The translations under genes were made by a program, and so were the position numbers. A stretch of DNA of 64,000 bases from NCBI RefSeq assembly GCF_014297275.1, contig NZ_JACOQK010000001.1, positions 1,240,001 to 1,304,000 on the forward strand, written 5' to 3'. Of this stretch, positions 44,772-53,390 are shown in pieces. The notes beneath the pieces were generated by a model that saw only the letters and a list, made by a program, of their open reading frames with translations, was not told the DNA's origin and ran no database searches. The stretch's first letter is position 1. Every line of letters starts with the position of its first letter. Source of the stretch: Clostridium facile. Its GTDB lineage: Bacteria; Bacillota; Clostridia; Oscillospirales; Ruminococcaceae.

Positions 44772-45458
44772 ATGCCAAAACAATACCAAACCATTTTATT
44801 TGATTTAGATGGAACCTTAGTGGATACTTCCCCTGGTATCTTTAAAGCAATCCGGCATGTAGAAAAGGTAATGGGACTAGCCCCAATCAAAAAAGAAGAA
44901 ATGAGAAAATTCATTGGACCGCCTCCAGTATACAGTTATCAAAATTTTCATCATCTCACAGAGGAAGATGCATGGAAAGCAAAAAAAATCCAGCATGAAT
45001 ATTTAATCGAAGGTTGCAAAAATGGCAAAGTATATCCAGGTATCATTCGGCTTTTAAAATTTTTAAAAGAGGAGAACTGCCATGTGGCAACCACTACATT
45101 AAAAAAAGAAACTTCTGCTCATCGTGTCCTTTCTCATTTTCAATTGGAAGAATATATGGATACAATTGTTGGACTAGACGCAGAAGAAACTTTGACAAAG
45201 GCTGATACGATTTCCATCGCGTTAGAACGGATGGGTGTATCAAAAGATTCCGCTGTCTTAGTTGGCGACAGCAGATATGATGGAGAAGGAGCAATTCAAG
45301 CAGGAGTAGACTTCATTCCAGTAACTTATGGTTTTGGGATTACGGACCCAGAACAGGTTATTGATCTAAATCCTGTATTTTGCGCATCCAATGCTCGGGA
45401 ATTAATGCTATACTTTTGGTCCCATATTGGTAAAAAAGAAGAAGGTTATCCTTACTAA
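44772..45458 (+). CDS. HAD-family hydrolase (phosphoglycolate phosphatase-like)
   Basis: 228 aa from the ATG of MPKQYQTILFDLDGTLVDTSPG, 9 nt after AGGAG; upstream codons in frame are ignored. HAD motif I is DLDGTLVD (Asp10/Asp12), motif II is TTTLKK, motif III the Lys in ETLTKADT, and motif IV is VGDSRYDGEGA. The helical cap (about 18-85) is of the Gph/PpaX type. Possible substrates include phosphoglycolate, pyrophosphate or nucleotides. Transcribed alone. Confidence 0.88.
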   Translation: MPKQYQTILFDLDGTLVDTSPGIFKAIRHVEKVMGLAPIKKEEMRKFIGPPPVYSYQNFHHLTEEDAWKAKKIQHEYLIEGCKNGKVYPGIIRLLKFLKEENCHVATTTLKKETSAHRVLSHFQLEEYMDTIVGLDAEETLTKADTISIALERMGVSKDSAVLVGDSRYDGEGAIQAGVDFIPVTYGFGITDPEQVIDLNPVFCASNARELMLYFWSHIGKKEEGYPY

Positions 45459-45966
45459 AAGAGTCATATAACTCTGTTGATAAATGAAAGGACAATCGAG
45501 TCATTCTTTATATCTCTACATGAATAAGTCAATTTTATACTTACTATATGTATATATTTAATGAAGGAATTTTTGTTTTCAAAATTTCCAATTTCCACTG
45601 ATATAAGTCGCAATTTAATCTTTCGATTAGTAAAACCTGTAAGTAACATTACTTTTTATCCTCTAAACTCTTGAGTTTTTTGATGTTAGTTTAGAGCTAT
45701 GAATTCTCTATTTAGATTAAAATTGATTATACTTCTCATGGACTTAAAGGCTTTTTGCAAATTGAAAAAATCTTATTAACAAAATTAATATGAAAAATCC
45801 ACTACTTATATCGTTCTCCTCATCCATCAATCGATAACTACCTGTTGTGGTAGAAAATTTTTCTTTTAATCAAAATTCTTATTAAAATCCTATTTTTTAT
45901 TTAATATTTATATCCAAATCTTACTTTTATGGGTAGAACTAGTCTTTTCACAAAAACAATACAACG
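45459..45966. other. AT-rich gap, nothing recognised
   Basis: About 500 nt between convergent genes. No frame with a ribosome binding site, no tRNA-like sequence and no strong hairpin until the terminator at 45967. Confidence 0.5.
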
Positions 45967-46005
45967 AAAAAACTCTCTATGGAATGAAAACCATGGAGAG
46001 TTTTT
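45967..46005. terminator. Terminator-like hairpin
   Basis: AAAAACTCTCTATGG pairs with CCATGGAGAGTTTTT with one mismatch. It probably ends one or both of the convergent flanking transcripts. Confidence 0.7.
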
Positions 46006-46076
46006 AACGATCATCAAATCCTATACCAATTTATACCCAAACTAAACTTTTCCCTTAAAATAGCTTACAATCTCAT

Positions 46077-46661
46077 TTATAGCAATTGATAGAACAATCC
46101 ATGTTGTGTACAATACCACAATAATTTTCCATGTCCTCTTTTTTGGATACGAACCTGCAAATTCCATTCAGGATACTGTTTTATAAAATGTAGTTTATCT
46201 CCCGTAACAAAAGCTACAAACGAAATATAATGTTCTTTTTCCATTGGATGTTCACTGGTGATATACCAATCATCCTCAATCTGTTCTATGGTTAATTTAT
46301 GTTGTTCGTTAGCTTTATTAATCTCTAATGGAAACAGTTTCTTTCCACAACAGGACACTGTCGCATTTCCTGTGCAAACCGTTACATTGCCACAAGATGG
46401 ACATATATAATAACTGGAATCTTTCATATTACCTCCTACAAAATCATTTTGAGATTTCTCTCCCATTAAAATATCTTCTATCGTTACCCCAAGATTGGCT
46501 GCTAATTCTGACAGTAAAGAAATATCGGGACATCCCAGACCCCTTTCCCATTTTGATACTGTTTTATCACTAATGTTCATTTGATCTGCTAATTGCTTTT
46601 GCGTAATATTCAGTTCATTTCGCAATTGTCTTATCATGGCTCCAATTTTATTGCAATCCAT
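46077..46661 (-). CDS. XRE-type HTH fused to a desulfoferrodoxin-like (superoxide reductase) domain
   Basis: 194 aa from the ATG of MDCNKIGAMIRQL. Residues 3-70 are an XRE helix-turn-helix (NELNITQKQLADQMNISDKTVSKWERGLGCPDISLL). Then comes a small metal site CPSCGNVTVCTG...SCCGKKLFPL like the desulforedoxin-type centre, and a domain with the order H (NEQHKLTIE), HPMEKEH, and YCTQHGLF. These match the four His and one Cys that bind iron in desulfoferrodoxin centre II. Family knowledge suggests a redox- or superoxide-responsive regulator; this is inference. Confidence 0.83.
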   Translation of the reverse strand: MDCNKIGAMIRQLRNELNITQKQLADQMNISDKTVSKWERGLGCPDISLLSELAANLGVTIEDILMGEKSQNDFVGGNMKDSSYYICPSCGNVTVCTGNATVSCCGKKLFPLEINKANEQHKLTIEQIEDDWYITSEHPMEKEHYISFVAFVTGDKLHFIKQYPEWNLQVRIQKRGHGKLLWYCTQHGLFYQLL

Positions 46662-46845
46662 TTTTTCACCCCCAAACACATTGTACTCAAAAATCTGTTA
46701 TTTTTCAATCAACGTACCGTAGAATGATGATTGCAAAAGCATGATAAGTTAATTTTTATTATATTTCAACAATTCTTTGATATCATCCTTTATTAAAAAT
46801 TGATACCTTTTCTTAGTTGATAAACCACTATCTTTTTCCGAACAA
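46662..46845. other. Short AT-rich gap
   Basis: Upstream region of the HTH-desulfoferrodoxin gene. No additional motif recognised. Confidence 0.4.
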
Positions 46846-46882
46846 AAAATCTCCAACCTTATATAAAAAGGTTGGAGATTTT
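46846..46882 (-). terminator. Terminator of the 1349-aa glycosidase gene
   Basis: Stem AAAATCTCCAACCTT / AAGGTTGGAGATTTT, 37 nt past the stop. Confidence 0.9.
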
Positions 46883-46918
46883 CAATATTATTGTAACAAG
46901 AACATTACCCAAAATAAA

Positions 46919-47700
46919 TTATCTTTTTTTACGGGTGAATAACAGAGCTGCTCCTGCTAATGTAATTGCTGCTAATCCTGCAATTGGAGCAAAATCGCCT
47001 GTTTTCGCCGCGTTTGCTTTTGGTGTGGTAGATTCCTGTCCAGTTTGAGTAGCTGTATCATCAGTGGACGGTGTTGTTTCTTCTGGAACTCTTCCATCTA
47101 CTACTACTAACTGATCCATTGCAGCTTGTACGTTTGTTACTGCTGCATCTACTTCCTCTTGAGTTGCGTTTTCATCTGCCATTACGTCATTTGCTTCTGC
47201 TACTGCTGCTGTCAATACTGCGTAGCTTTCTGCTGTATACGCAGATGCGTCTTTACCATTCGCTTCTGCCAATACAGATTCTAAGATCGATTTATCTGCT
47301 TTATATCTCAGATTCAGCATTGCGTTCAACAGGTTAGTTTCTGCTGTTTCGATTTCTGCCTGCATTGCGTTGTCTTTGTCTGCAAGGATTGCCTGTGCTG
47401 CTGCCAATGCTTCTTTAAATTCTGCTTGGCCTGCTTCTACATAGTCATTCATGTCATAACCTTCTGCCAATGCTACTAGAGTTTCTAAGGAAGTGATATC
47501 CCCTTTCACGAAGCCTAGTTTATGGATTTCGGTCATCAATGTTTTCCATGCCGCGTCTACTGCATCCTGAGTTGCTGCTGGATCTGCTGCAACTGCTTTG
47601 GCTGCATCCAATGCTGCATTGAAAGTTTTCTGCACATCCGCAATGACATTATTGAATTCATCAGATGCTTTTTGTTGTTCTGCATAGTCAATAACAGTGT
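46919..47700 (-). repeat. FIVAR/wall-anchor cassette, copy A
   Basis: 3' end of the 1349-aa glycosidase gene. The last about 210 nt are nearly identical, base for base, to the end of the chimera gene at 57754-57970, with few differences. Upstream the copies diverge. Confidence 0.75.
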
Positions 47701-50700
47701 TTAAAATATCTTTATCCGCTACTTCGTATTCAGAATCTACAAAAGGAACGATTACTGCCTGGCTTGGTCCATATGGTAAGTATTTTGTCTGTCTCATTTC
47801 ACCCCACCAGTTTCTTCCACCGCCAGGTTTAATTGCGCCACGGGAAAGTTGAACATTTCCTAATGGAGAACTATATTCAATGTGGATCGTATTTTCTCCA
47901 TCTACCAAGTATTCACTGATATCTGCTACTGGATCATTCCAGCTAATACCACCGGTGTATTGTTCTTTTCCTTCATAATTTTCCAGAATGGATTGTGGTG
48001 CTTTGGTTGGGTTTGCGCTTACATCTCCGCCAACTTTCTGTCCATTAATCCATACTTTCATTCCAGCATAGAATTCATCGCCAAAGTCAATGTATGCACC
48101 ATCAGCGGAACTGCTATCCCAATTAAATTTCGCATCATAATATCCAATACCAGATACGCTTTCTCCTACTTCAGGAATATTATTCCATGTGGTCAGTTCA
48201 TCCAGTTTTACATTGATATCTGTCTTGTCAGTATCAACTTTAGTATTTACTGTGTGTACATCACCAATCGTTTCTTCACTACGGAGTACATTTTCCGATG
48301 GTGTCCAAGATTCTACTGTTACATCCCAGTTAGTAATTGGGTAGGATTCTGGTACGTTGATTTCTTCTGTTACTGTTCTGCCACTGCTCAGTTCAGTAGT
48401 ATAAGTGCCGCTTTGAGTTGCACGTACTGCTACACCATTTTCTGTTCCATATGCCATATCTGCGTTGGTTGAAGTTGCGTGGAATGATTCCTCGGTTACT
48501 GGTTCAAACGCATATAGAGCGATATCATCATAGTCCAAATCGATTGGGAATACAGTCTGACCATCTTCATAATAGTAATTACCAATTTCAGTTACTTCAC
48601 CTGTCCAGGAATCGATGGTATATGGGATATACATGCCATCCATCCGGATTTCTGTCTTGATGTTGGTTCCATGGTCTTCTGTTTTTACTTCATCAATGAA
48701 GCTGTTTTCATGGTAATCGTTGGAGCAGTAATTATAAGCATACAAATAACGGCTACCATCTTCTGCTTCACGGGTTTGGGTCAATAACTGATGGTTTGCC
48801 CCATTAAATTCAGCGTATGGACGGATGCCCATTTCCTGCATTGCATCGTACAGACCATCGTCATAGCCTTCCGCTACTTTGTCAAAGTAATCAAAGTCTT
48901 CAGAAGCATCGTAAATTTCTACATCTTTTACATTTGGCAGGGCTCTCATCTGTTCCATAATGGAAGCCAATTCTTCGTCCTTGCCATCGTTAAAGGTAGT
49001 GCGTTCCGCAGCCCCTTCCATAATAAAGACTGGCAGGCCTTTTTGTGCCCATTCATAGATTAATTTCGCACCGTCAACATCTAACCAATCCTGGTAAAGA
49101 ACAAGAGATTTATAACCTGCTGGTTCTACTGTCTTGGTATTTTCATCAAAATAAACACCTTCTGCTTTGAGCATATCAGGGCTAAAGTAATCATAGGTAT
49201 AGCCGTTATCCTGCAGTTCAGTAGAACGATAGTAAACACCCTGATGAGCCATCATGTACTGCATACCAGTGAGGCCATCTCCAGATTCTCCACCAAATCT
49301 TACACCTTGGTTCCAGTTGTTGTGGATAAAGCCAACATCGGTTCTGGAATTACCGGTTTGTAACATCTGCTGGATACGTCCCAGATGAGCATTAAATTCA
49401 TCAAAATCTTTGTAGGAAGGTTCACGGGTTCCCCAACGGTCAAAACCAGAGCCCCAACCTGGCCATGCAGCGTTTTCACCATAGCTATAGCCTGCGCTCC
49501 AAATATGCCAAATCAAACGTTGGAAACCGGAAGCATACATGGTATAAGCATCTTCCAAACGAAGCTGGTGTGGGGTATAATAGGTGCTGAGTTCTGTCCC
49601 TGTTTCACTGGAAAGAACTTTATCCAACAGATGGTTGCCAGCACTATGTAATCTTAAAATATCAACCTGGTTGTATTGGTTAAAGCTCTCTGCTTCTGGA
49701 TAATCTACATACATTGCTGGTTCTGTGATTTCAAATGACCGACCATAGGAAATCTGGGCACGTGTTTCAATTCCTACAGAATTTAACCATTCTTTTAATG
49801 GTTGTAGCATATTTTCACAATACAATTGTGTCAATACATCTACCCAGTCGTTGATGATTTTTTCCCGGGTGTTCTTATCGTTTTCTAAGTCATGAGTACC
49901 CTCTGCTGGTGGATAATATGGATCATGTACTGCTTGTACCTGTGGCAAGCCAGCTACTAAGAACAGATATGGCATGATATCATAGCCTTTACGGTTGATA
50001 AATTCTTGCCGGATATCTTCTGTCCACCAGGTAATACCACCGTCAGGATTCAACTCAATGGAGTCCATAAACAGCTGTACATCGCCCTCTTTGATCTTCT
50101 CGTTCAATTCTGGGTCATTCAGATAATGCTCTTCCCAGAACGAACGTAAAGCGTCAACCCCTCTGGTATCAAAGTAGTTGGTCGCGTAGCAAGTTTCCGC
50201 CGCTGGGGAAGCTGTTTTGTAGTTCCCATGGGTCCAGTATCCAAATACCACATAATCAGAATCTGCTGGAGCTGTCCAGTTGATTGCCTGGTCATAAACA
50301 GTTGCGCCTTCTACTGCTGTCACCTGATTACTTAAGTCAATCATAGAACCTGGTTCTACAACATAGCTTTCTCCATCCGTACTAGCAAGTTTCCCTGCAT
50401 ATGCGGCAACAAATTTCCCTTTGTTGCTTTCCCTCTGGGTAGATGGTTTTGGCAATGCGGTAATGCTTTCCCCTGCTTTGACTACCTGGGACCCCATTGC
50501 CACAACTTGGCTTGCTTCCTGGCTATCTGGATCCAACCCTGGTACGTTTGAGGTTGACCAGTTGGTACCAGATGTTAAGCTCAATGTCATGCCCAGATCC
50601 AGGATTTTGTTCATCATCAGTTTCCACTTGTGGGACCACATCTCGGAACCATATGCGTAGGTGTCATCCGGTGCGTTTCTATCCGACTGCATACATAGCT

Positions 50701-50968
50701 CTACGCCACGGAACCCTGCGTCATACAATGCCTGGATTTCTTCCAGCAGCGCTTCATCTGTATTGGATGCTTCCCCGATCCACCAGCGCACTTCTGTACT
50801 GTACACCCTATCTGGGTCGGTATACTGGGATTCCAGTTTGCTGGCAAAATCCGCTGTGCCAGCAACATTGTCGCCAATCGCGCTAACAGCAGATGCCGCT
50901 ACTGTAGAAAGCATGGTAGCAGCCAGCAATACGCCAAGGGCTTTTTTTGCTTTGTTTTTTAACTTCAT
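46919..50968 (-). CDS. GH106-like alpha-L-rhamnosidase, secreted, with FIVAR repeats and wall-anchor tail
   Basis: 1349 aa. Signal peptide MKLKNKAKKALGVLLAATML...ASA (residues 1-31). The catalytic region (about 45-830) has GH106-like (PF17132) blocks: VRWWIGEASNTDEALLEEIQALYDAGFRGVEL, VQLFMDSIELNPDGGITWWTEDIRQEFINRKGYDIMPYL, and AYTMYASGFQRLIWHIWSAGYSYG. A beta-sandwich part (about 850-1080) with DFGDEFYAGMKVWINGQKVGG follows. Three FIVAR-type helical repeats lie at about 1085-1295, then a Thr/Gln linker and tail ANAAKTGDFAPIAG, a hydrophobic stretch and RKKR. Substrate is probably a rhamnose-capped glycan. The divergent AraC regulator at 51390 likely controls it. Confidence 0.85.
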   Translation of the reverse strand: MKLKNKAKKALGVLLAATMLSTVAASAVSAIGDNVAGTADFASKLESQYTDPDRVYSTEVRWWIGEASNTDEALLEEIQALYDAGFRGVELCMQSDRNAPDDTYAYGSEMWSHKWKLMMNKILDLGMTLSLTSGTNWSTSNVPGLDPDSQEASQVVAMGSQVVKAGESITALPKPSTQRESNKGKFVAAYAGKLASTDGESYVVEPGSMIDLSNQVTAVEGATVYDQAINWTAPADSDYVVFGYWTHGNYKTASPAAETCYATNYFDTRGVDALRSFWEEHYLNDPELNEKIKEGDVQLFMDSIELNPDGGITWWTEDIRQEFINRKGYDIMPYLFLVAGLPQVQAVHDPYYPPAEGTHDLENDKNTREKIINDWVDVLTQLYCENMLQPLKEWLNSVGIETRAQISYGRSFEITEPAMYVDYPEAESFNQYNQVDILRLHSAGNHLLDKVLSSETGTELSTYYTPHQLRLEDAYTMYASGFQRLIWHIWSAGYSYGENAAWPGWGSGFDRWGTREPSYKDFDEFNAHLGRIQQMLQTGNSRTDVGFIHNNWNQGVRFGGESGDGLTGMQYMMAHQGVYYRSTELQDNGYTYDYFSPDMLKAEGVYFDENTKTVEPAGYKSLVLYQDWLDVDGAKLIYEWAQKGLPVFIMEGAAERTTFNDGKDEELASIMEQMRALPNVKDVEIYDASEDFDYFDKVAEGYDDGLYDAMQEMGIRPYAEFNGANHQLLTQTREAEDGSRYLYAYNYCSNDYHENSFIDEVKTEDHGTNIKTEIRMDGMYIPYTIDSWTGEVTEIGNYYYEDGQTVFPIDLDYDDIALYAFEPVTEESFHATSTNADMAYGTENGVAVRATQSGTYTTELSSGRTVTEEINVPESYPITNWDVTVESWTPSENVLRSEETIGDVHTVNTKVDTDKTDINVKLDELTTWNNIPEVGESVSGIGYYDAKFNWDSSSADGAYIDFGDEFYAGMKVWINGQKVGGDVSANPTKAPQSILENYEGKEQYTGGISWNDPVADISEYLVDGENTIHIEYSSPLGNVQLSRGAIKPGGGRNWWGEMRQTKYLPYGPSQAVIVPFVDSEYEVADKDILNTVIDYAEQQKASDEFNNVIADVQKTFNAALDAAKAVAADPAATQDAVDAAWKTLMTEIHKLGFVKGDITSLETLVALAEGYDMNDYVEAGQAEFKEALAAAQAILADKDNAMQAEIETAETNLLNAMLNLRYKADKSILESVLAEANGKDASAYTAESYAVLTAAVAEANDVMADENATQEEVDAAVTNVQAAMDQLVVVDGRVPEETTPSTDDTATQTGQESTTPKANAAKTGDFAPIAGLAAITLAGAALLFTRKKR

Positions 50969-51389
50969 CGTTTTTCCTCCTTTAGAAATGGATAGTTTGT
51001 AAAGAGGACAAAATTCGGATTGCTTGAATGATGGCTTTACAACAAAAAAATCTTACTAAAAATAGAATGGTTTTTTTAGCCAATTACGCCAAACATGCTG
51101 CCCAACTATAACTATAGCAATCACTTTATTTTTCCACTATACAAAGAAAATGATAACCCTATTATATTTTAATGATATAACAGGAAACTCCGACAAAATA
51201 TATAAAATATATTTTGTGTTTGCAATTAATACTATAACATTTATCCATTTTTGCTACAATGGGCATTTATGAACTAAATACTGGTAATTTTTTGTCCTTT
51301 GCTATCTTTCTTCTCTTACAAAGCTTGACAAGTCCTTCCAGACACGGTACTATTTAATATGAAAACAATTGAGAAGAAAGGGCATTCGT
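50969..51389. promoter_or_regulatory. Divergent promoter region between glycosidase and AraC genes
   Basis: 421 nt. The left edge holds the AAGGAGG ribosome binding site of the glycosidase gene. The rest is AT-rich. Binding sites of the AraC protein are expected here but I could not identify a repeat with confidence. Confidence 0.5.
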
Positions 51390-52409
51390 ATGGAAAAAAA
51401 GGAAAAAATCTATTCAATCAATGAATATATTAAAATCCATCGTGATAAAGAAAAAAAGTTTGATAAGTCTAGAAGGCCAAAATTAGAAGAATATATTGTA
51501 GAGACTGTCAACAAATATGGATTTTGGGTTGTTCATTCTTATTATAAAGATACAATAGAAATCTCTCTACATAAACTTCCTTCTGAATTTGACCAAAGAG
51601 GATATCTGCACCGTCATGATTATTATGAATTAGTTTATATCTATCAGGGTGGTAATGTAAATTTATTTGAAAATAAACGGATTGAAATGAAACAAGGAGA
51701 TATTTTGCTGCTTAATCCAAATACTTTGCATTGCCCATATACACTAAATGATCAAGATTGTATGTTTAATATAAAGATACCGATCCCTATCTTAGAAAAC
51801 TCCATGTTGACGTTGCTTTCTGACAACCACCTTTTTTCTAATTTTATTATTGACTATATGTATCAGATTAATAAAGCAAACGATTATTTGTATTTTCCTT
51901 ATGATCCAGAAAGTAAAATTGCTATTATTATGGAGACCATCATTATGGAATATATTAATAAAAATGTTTGTTTTCAAAAGGTAATCGAATCCATGCTAAT
52001 TTACTTATTTGCTGAGCTTACTAGGATGTATTATAAAAATAACGCGAATACCATAAATGGTGAACAAAAAAACCGTACAGTAGCAGATATTATTGCATAT
52101 ATGAATCAACATTCTTCTACCGCAACATTGGATTCCATTGCAGAAAAATTTGGTTACTCCCCCAGCTATGTTTCTCGCATGATCAAAAAGCATACAAACA
52201 AAAATTATGTGGAAATTATAAAAGAATTTAAGTTAAATAAGGCAAAACAGTACCTTGAATCCAACGATCTTCCTATCTCAGAAATTATATCATTGGTAGG
52301 GTTTAATGACGCAAGTTATTTTTATAAACTTTTTAAATCCAAATTTTTGTTATCCCCTGCAGAATATCGCAAACAATATAAAGGAGAGAACGCTACTAAG
52401 AACTCATAA
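51390..52409 (+). CDS. AraC-family regulator (cupin sensor, two C-terminal HTH)
   Basis: 339 aa from the ATG of MEKKEKIYSINEY. N-terminal cupin-type sensor (about 45-180) with YLHRHDYYELVYIYQGGNVNLFENKRIEMKQGDILLLNPNTLHCPY. The C-terminal AraC domain (about 235-335) has ATLDSIAEKFGYSPSYVSRMIKKHTNKNYVE and ISEIISLVGFNDASYFYKLFKSKFLLSPAEYRKQY. By arrangement it senses a sugar released by the neighbouring rhamnosidases and activates them. The second AraC gene at 56593 has the same layout. Confidence 0.92.
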   Translation: MEKKEKIYSINEYIKIHRDKEKKFDKSRRPKLEEYIVETVNKYGFWVVHSYYKDTIEISLHKLPSEFDQRGYLHRHDYYELVYIYQGGNVNLFENKRIEMKQGDILLLNPNTLHCPYTLNDQDCMFNIKIPIPILENSMLTLLSDNHLFSNFIIDYMYQINKANDYLYFPYDPESKIAIIMETIIMEYINKNVCFQKVIESMLIYLFAELTRMYYKNNANTINGEQKNRTVADIIAYMNQHSSTATLDSIAEKFGYSPSYVSRMIKKHTNKNYVEIIKEFKLNKAKQYLESNDLPISEIISLVGFNDASYFYKLFKSKFLLSPAEYRKQYKGENATKNS

Positions 52410-52526
52410 CTACTAATGTGGTTTTCTATTCAAAAGTTATTTATTTACCTTTTATTTGATTTATAATATATAGAAATAAGACATGGCTTTTTATTAAATT
52501 TAATTTACATATACAGAAAAAAACAA

Positions 52527-52565
52527 AACGTCTCCAACTTTCATTGAAAGCTGGAGATGTTTTTA
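52527..52565. terminator. Terminator between AraC and 1274-aa glycosidase genes
   Basis: Stem GTCTCCAACTTT / GAAAGCTGGAGATG with loop CATT, flanked by A and T runs. Both convergent genes can use it. Confidence 0.85.
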
Positions 52566-52592
52566 TAATAAATAAATGAAATTTACAATCAT

Positions 52593-53390
52593 CTATCTTT
52601 TTTTACGGGCAAATAATAATGCTGTTCCTGCTAATATGATTGTTGTCAAGCCTACAATTGGAACAACATCGCCTGTTTTCGCTGCATTCGCTTTGGTAGT
52701 TGTCATTTCCTGCCCTGTTTGGGTAGTATTTTCTTCTGTAGATGGTATTTCTTTTATACCTTCTACTGCTACTAAGCTATCCATTGCACTCTGTATATTA
52801 GTTACTGCTGCGTCTACCTCTTTCTGGCTTGCGTTTTCATTTCCCAGTACCACTTTTGCTTCATTTACTGCTCCTGTCAGTGCTGCGTAACTTTCTGTTG
52901 TATATGCAGATGCATCAATCTTGTTTGCCTCTACTATTACTTCTTCCAGAATACTTTTATCCGCTTTAAACCGCAAGTTCAACATTGCATTTAACAAATC
53001 ATCCGCTACTTCATTGATTTCTGCCTGCATTGCGTCGCCATTCTTGTATACTGTTTGTGCTGTTTCCAGTGTTGCGGTGAATTCCGCTTTGCCTGCTTCT
53101 ACATAACGGTCTAATTCTCCATTGATTTCTTCCGCCGCTGCGATTAAGCTTGCTAATTCTGTTTTATCTCCTGCGATAAAGCCTAATTTGTGGATTTCAT
53201 TCAGCAGTGTCTGCCATGCCACATCTACTTCTGCTTGGGTTGCCCCATTATTTTCTGCTATTGCTTTGGCGTTTATCAGCGCTGCGTCAAAGGATTTTTG
53301 TACGCTTTCAATGGCGTTGTCATATTCCCCGCTTGATTTCGCATTCTCTGCGTATGCAATCACAGAATTTAAGATACCTTTATCCGCTGT
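52593..53390 (-). repeat. FIVAR/wall-anchor cassette, copy B
   Basis: 3' end of the 1274-aa glycosidase gene. Its anchor segment is more diverged, but its FIVAR part shares ASGEYDNAIESVQKSFD and NLLNAMLNLRFKADKS with the chimera gene. Confidence 0.7.

Noticed and set aside
47882..48472. Plus-strand open frame (196 codons) opposite the 1349-aa glycosidase
   Set aside because: Antisense shadow in a well-supported gene; composition rich in C, F, I, S as expected of the reverse strand.
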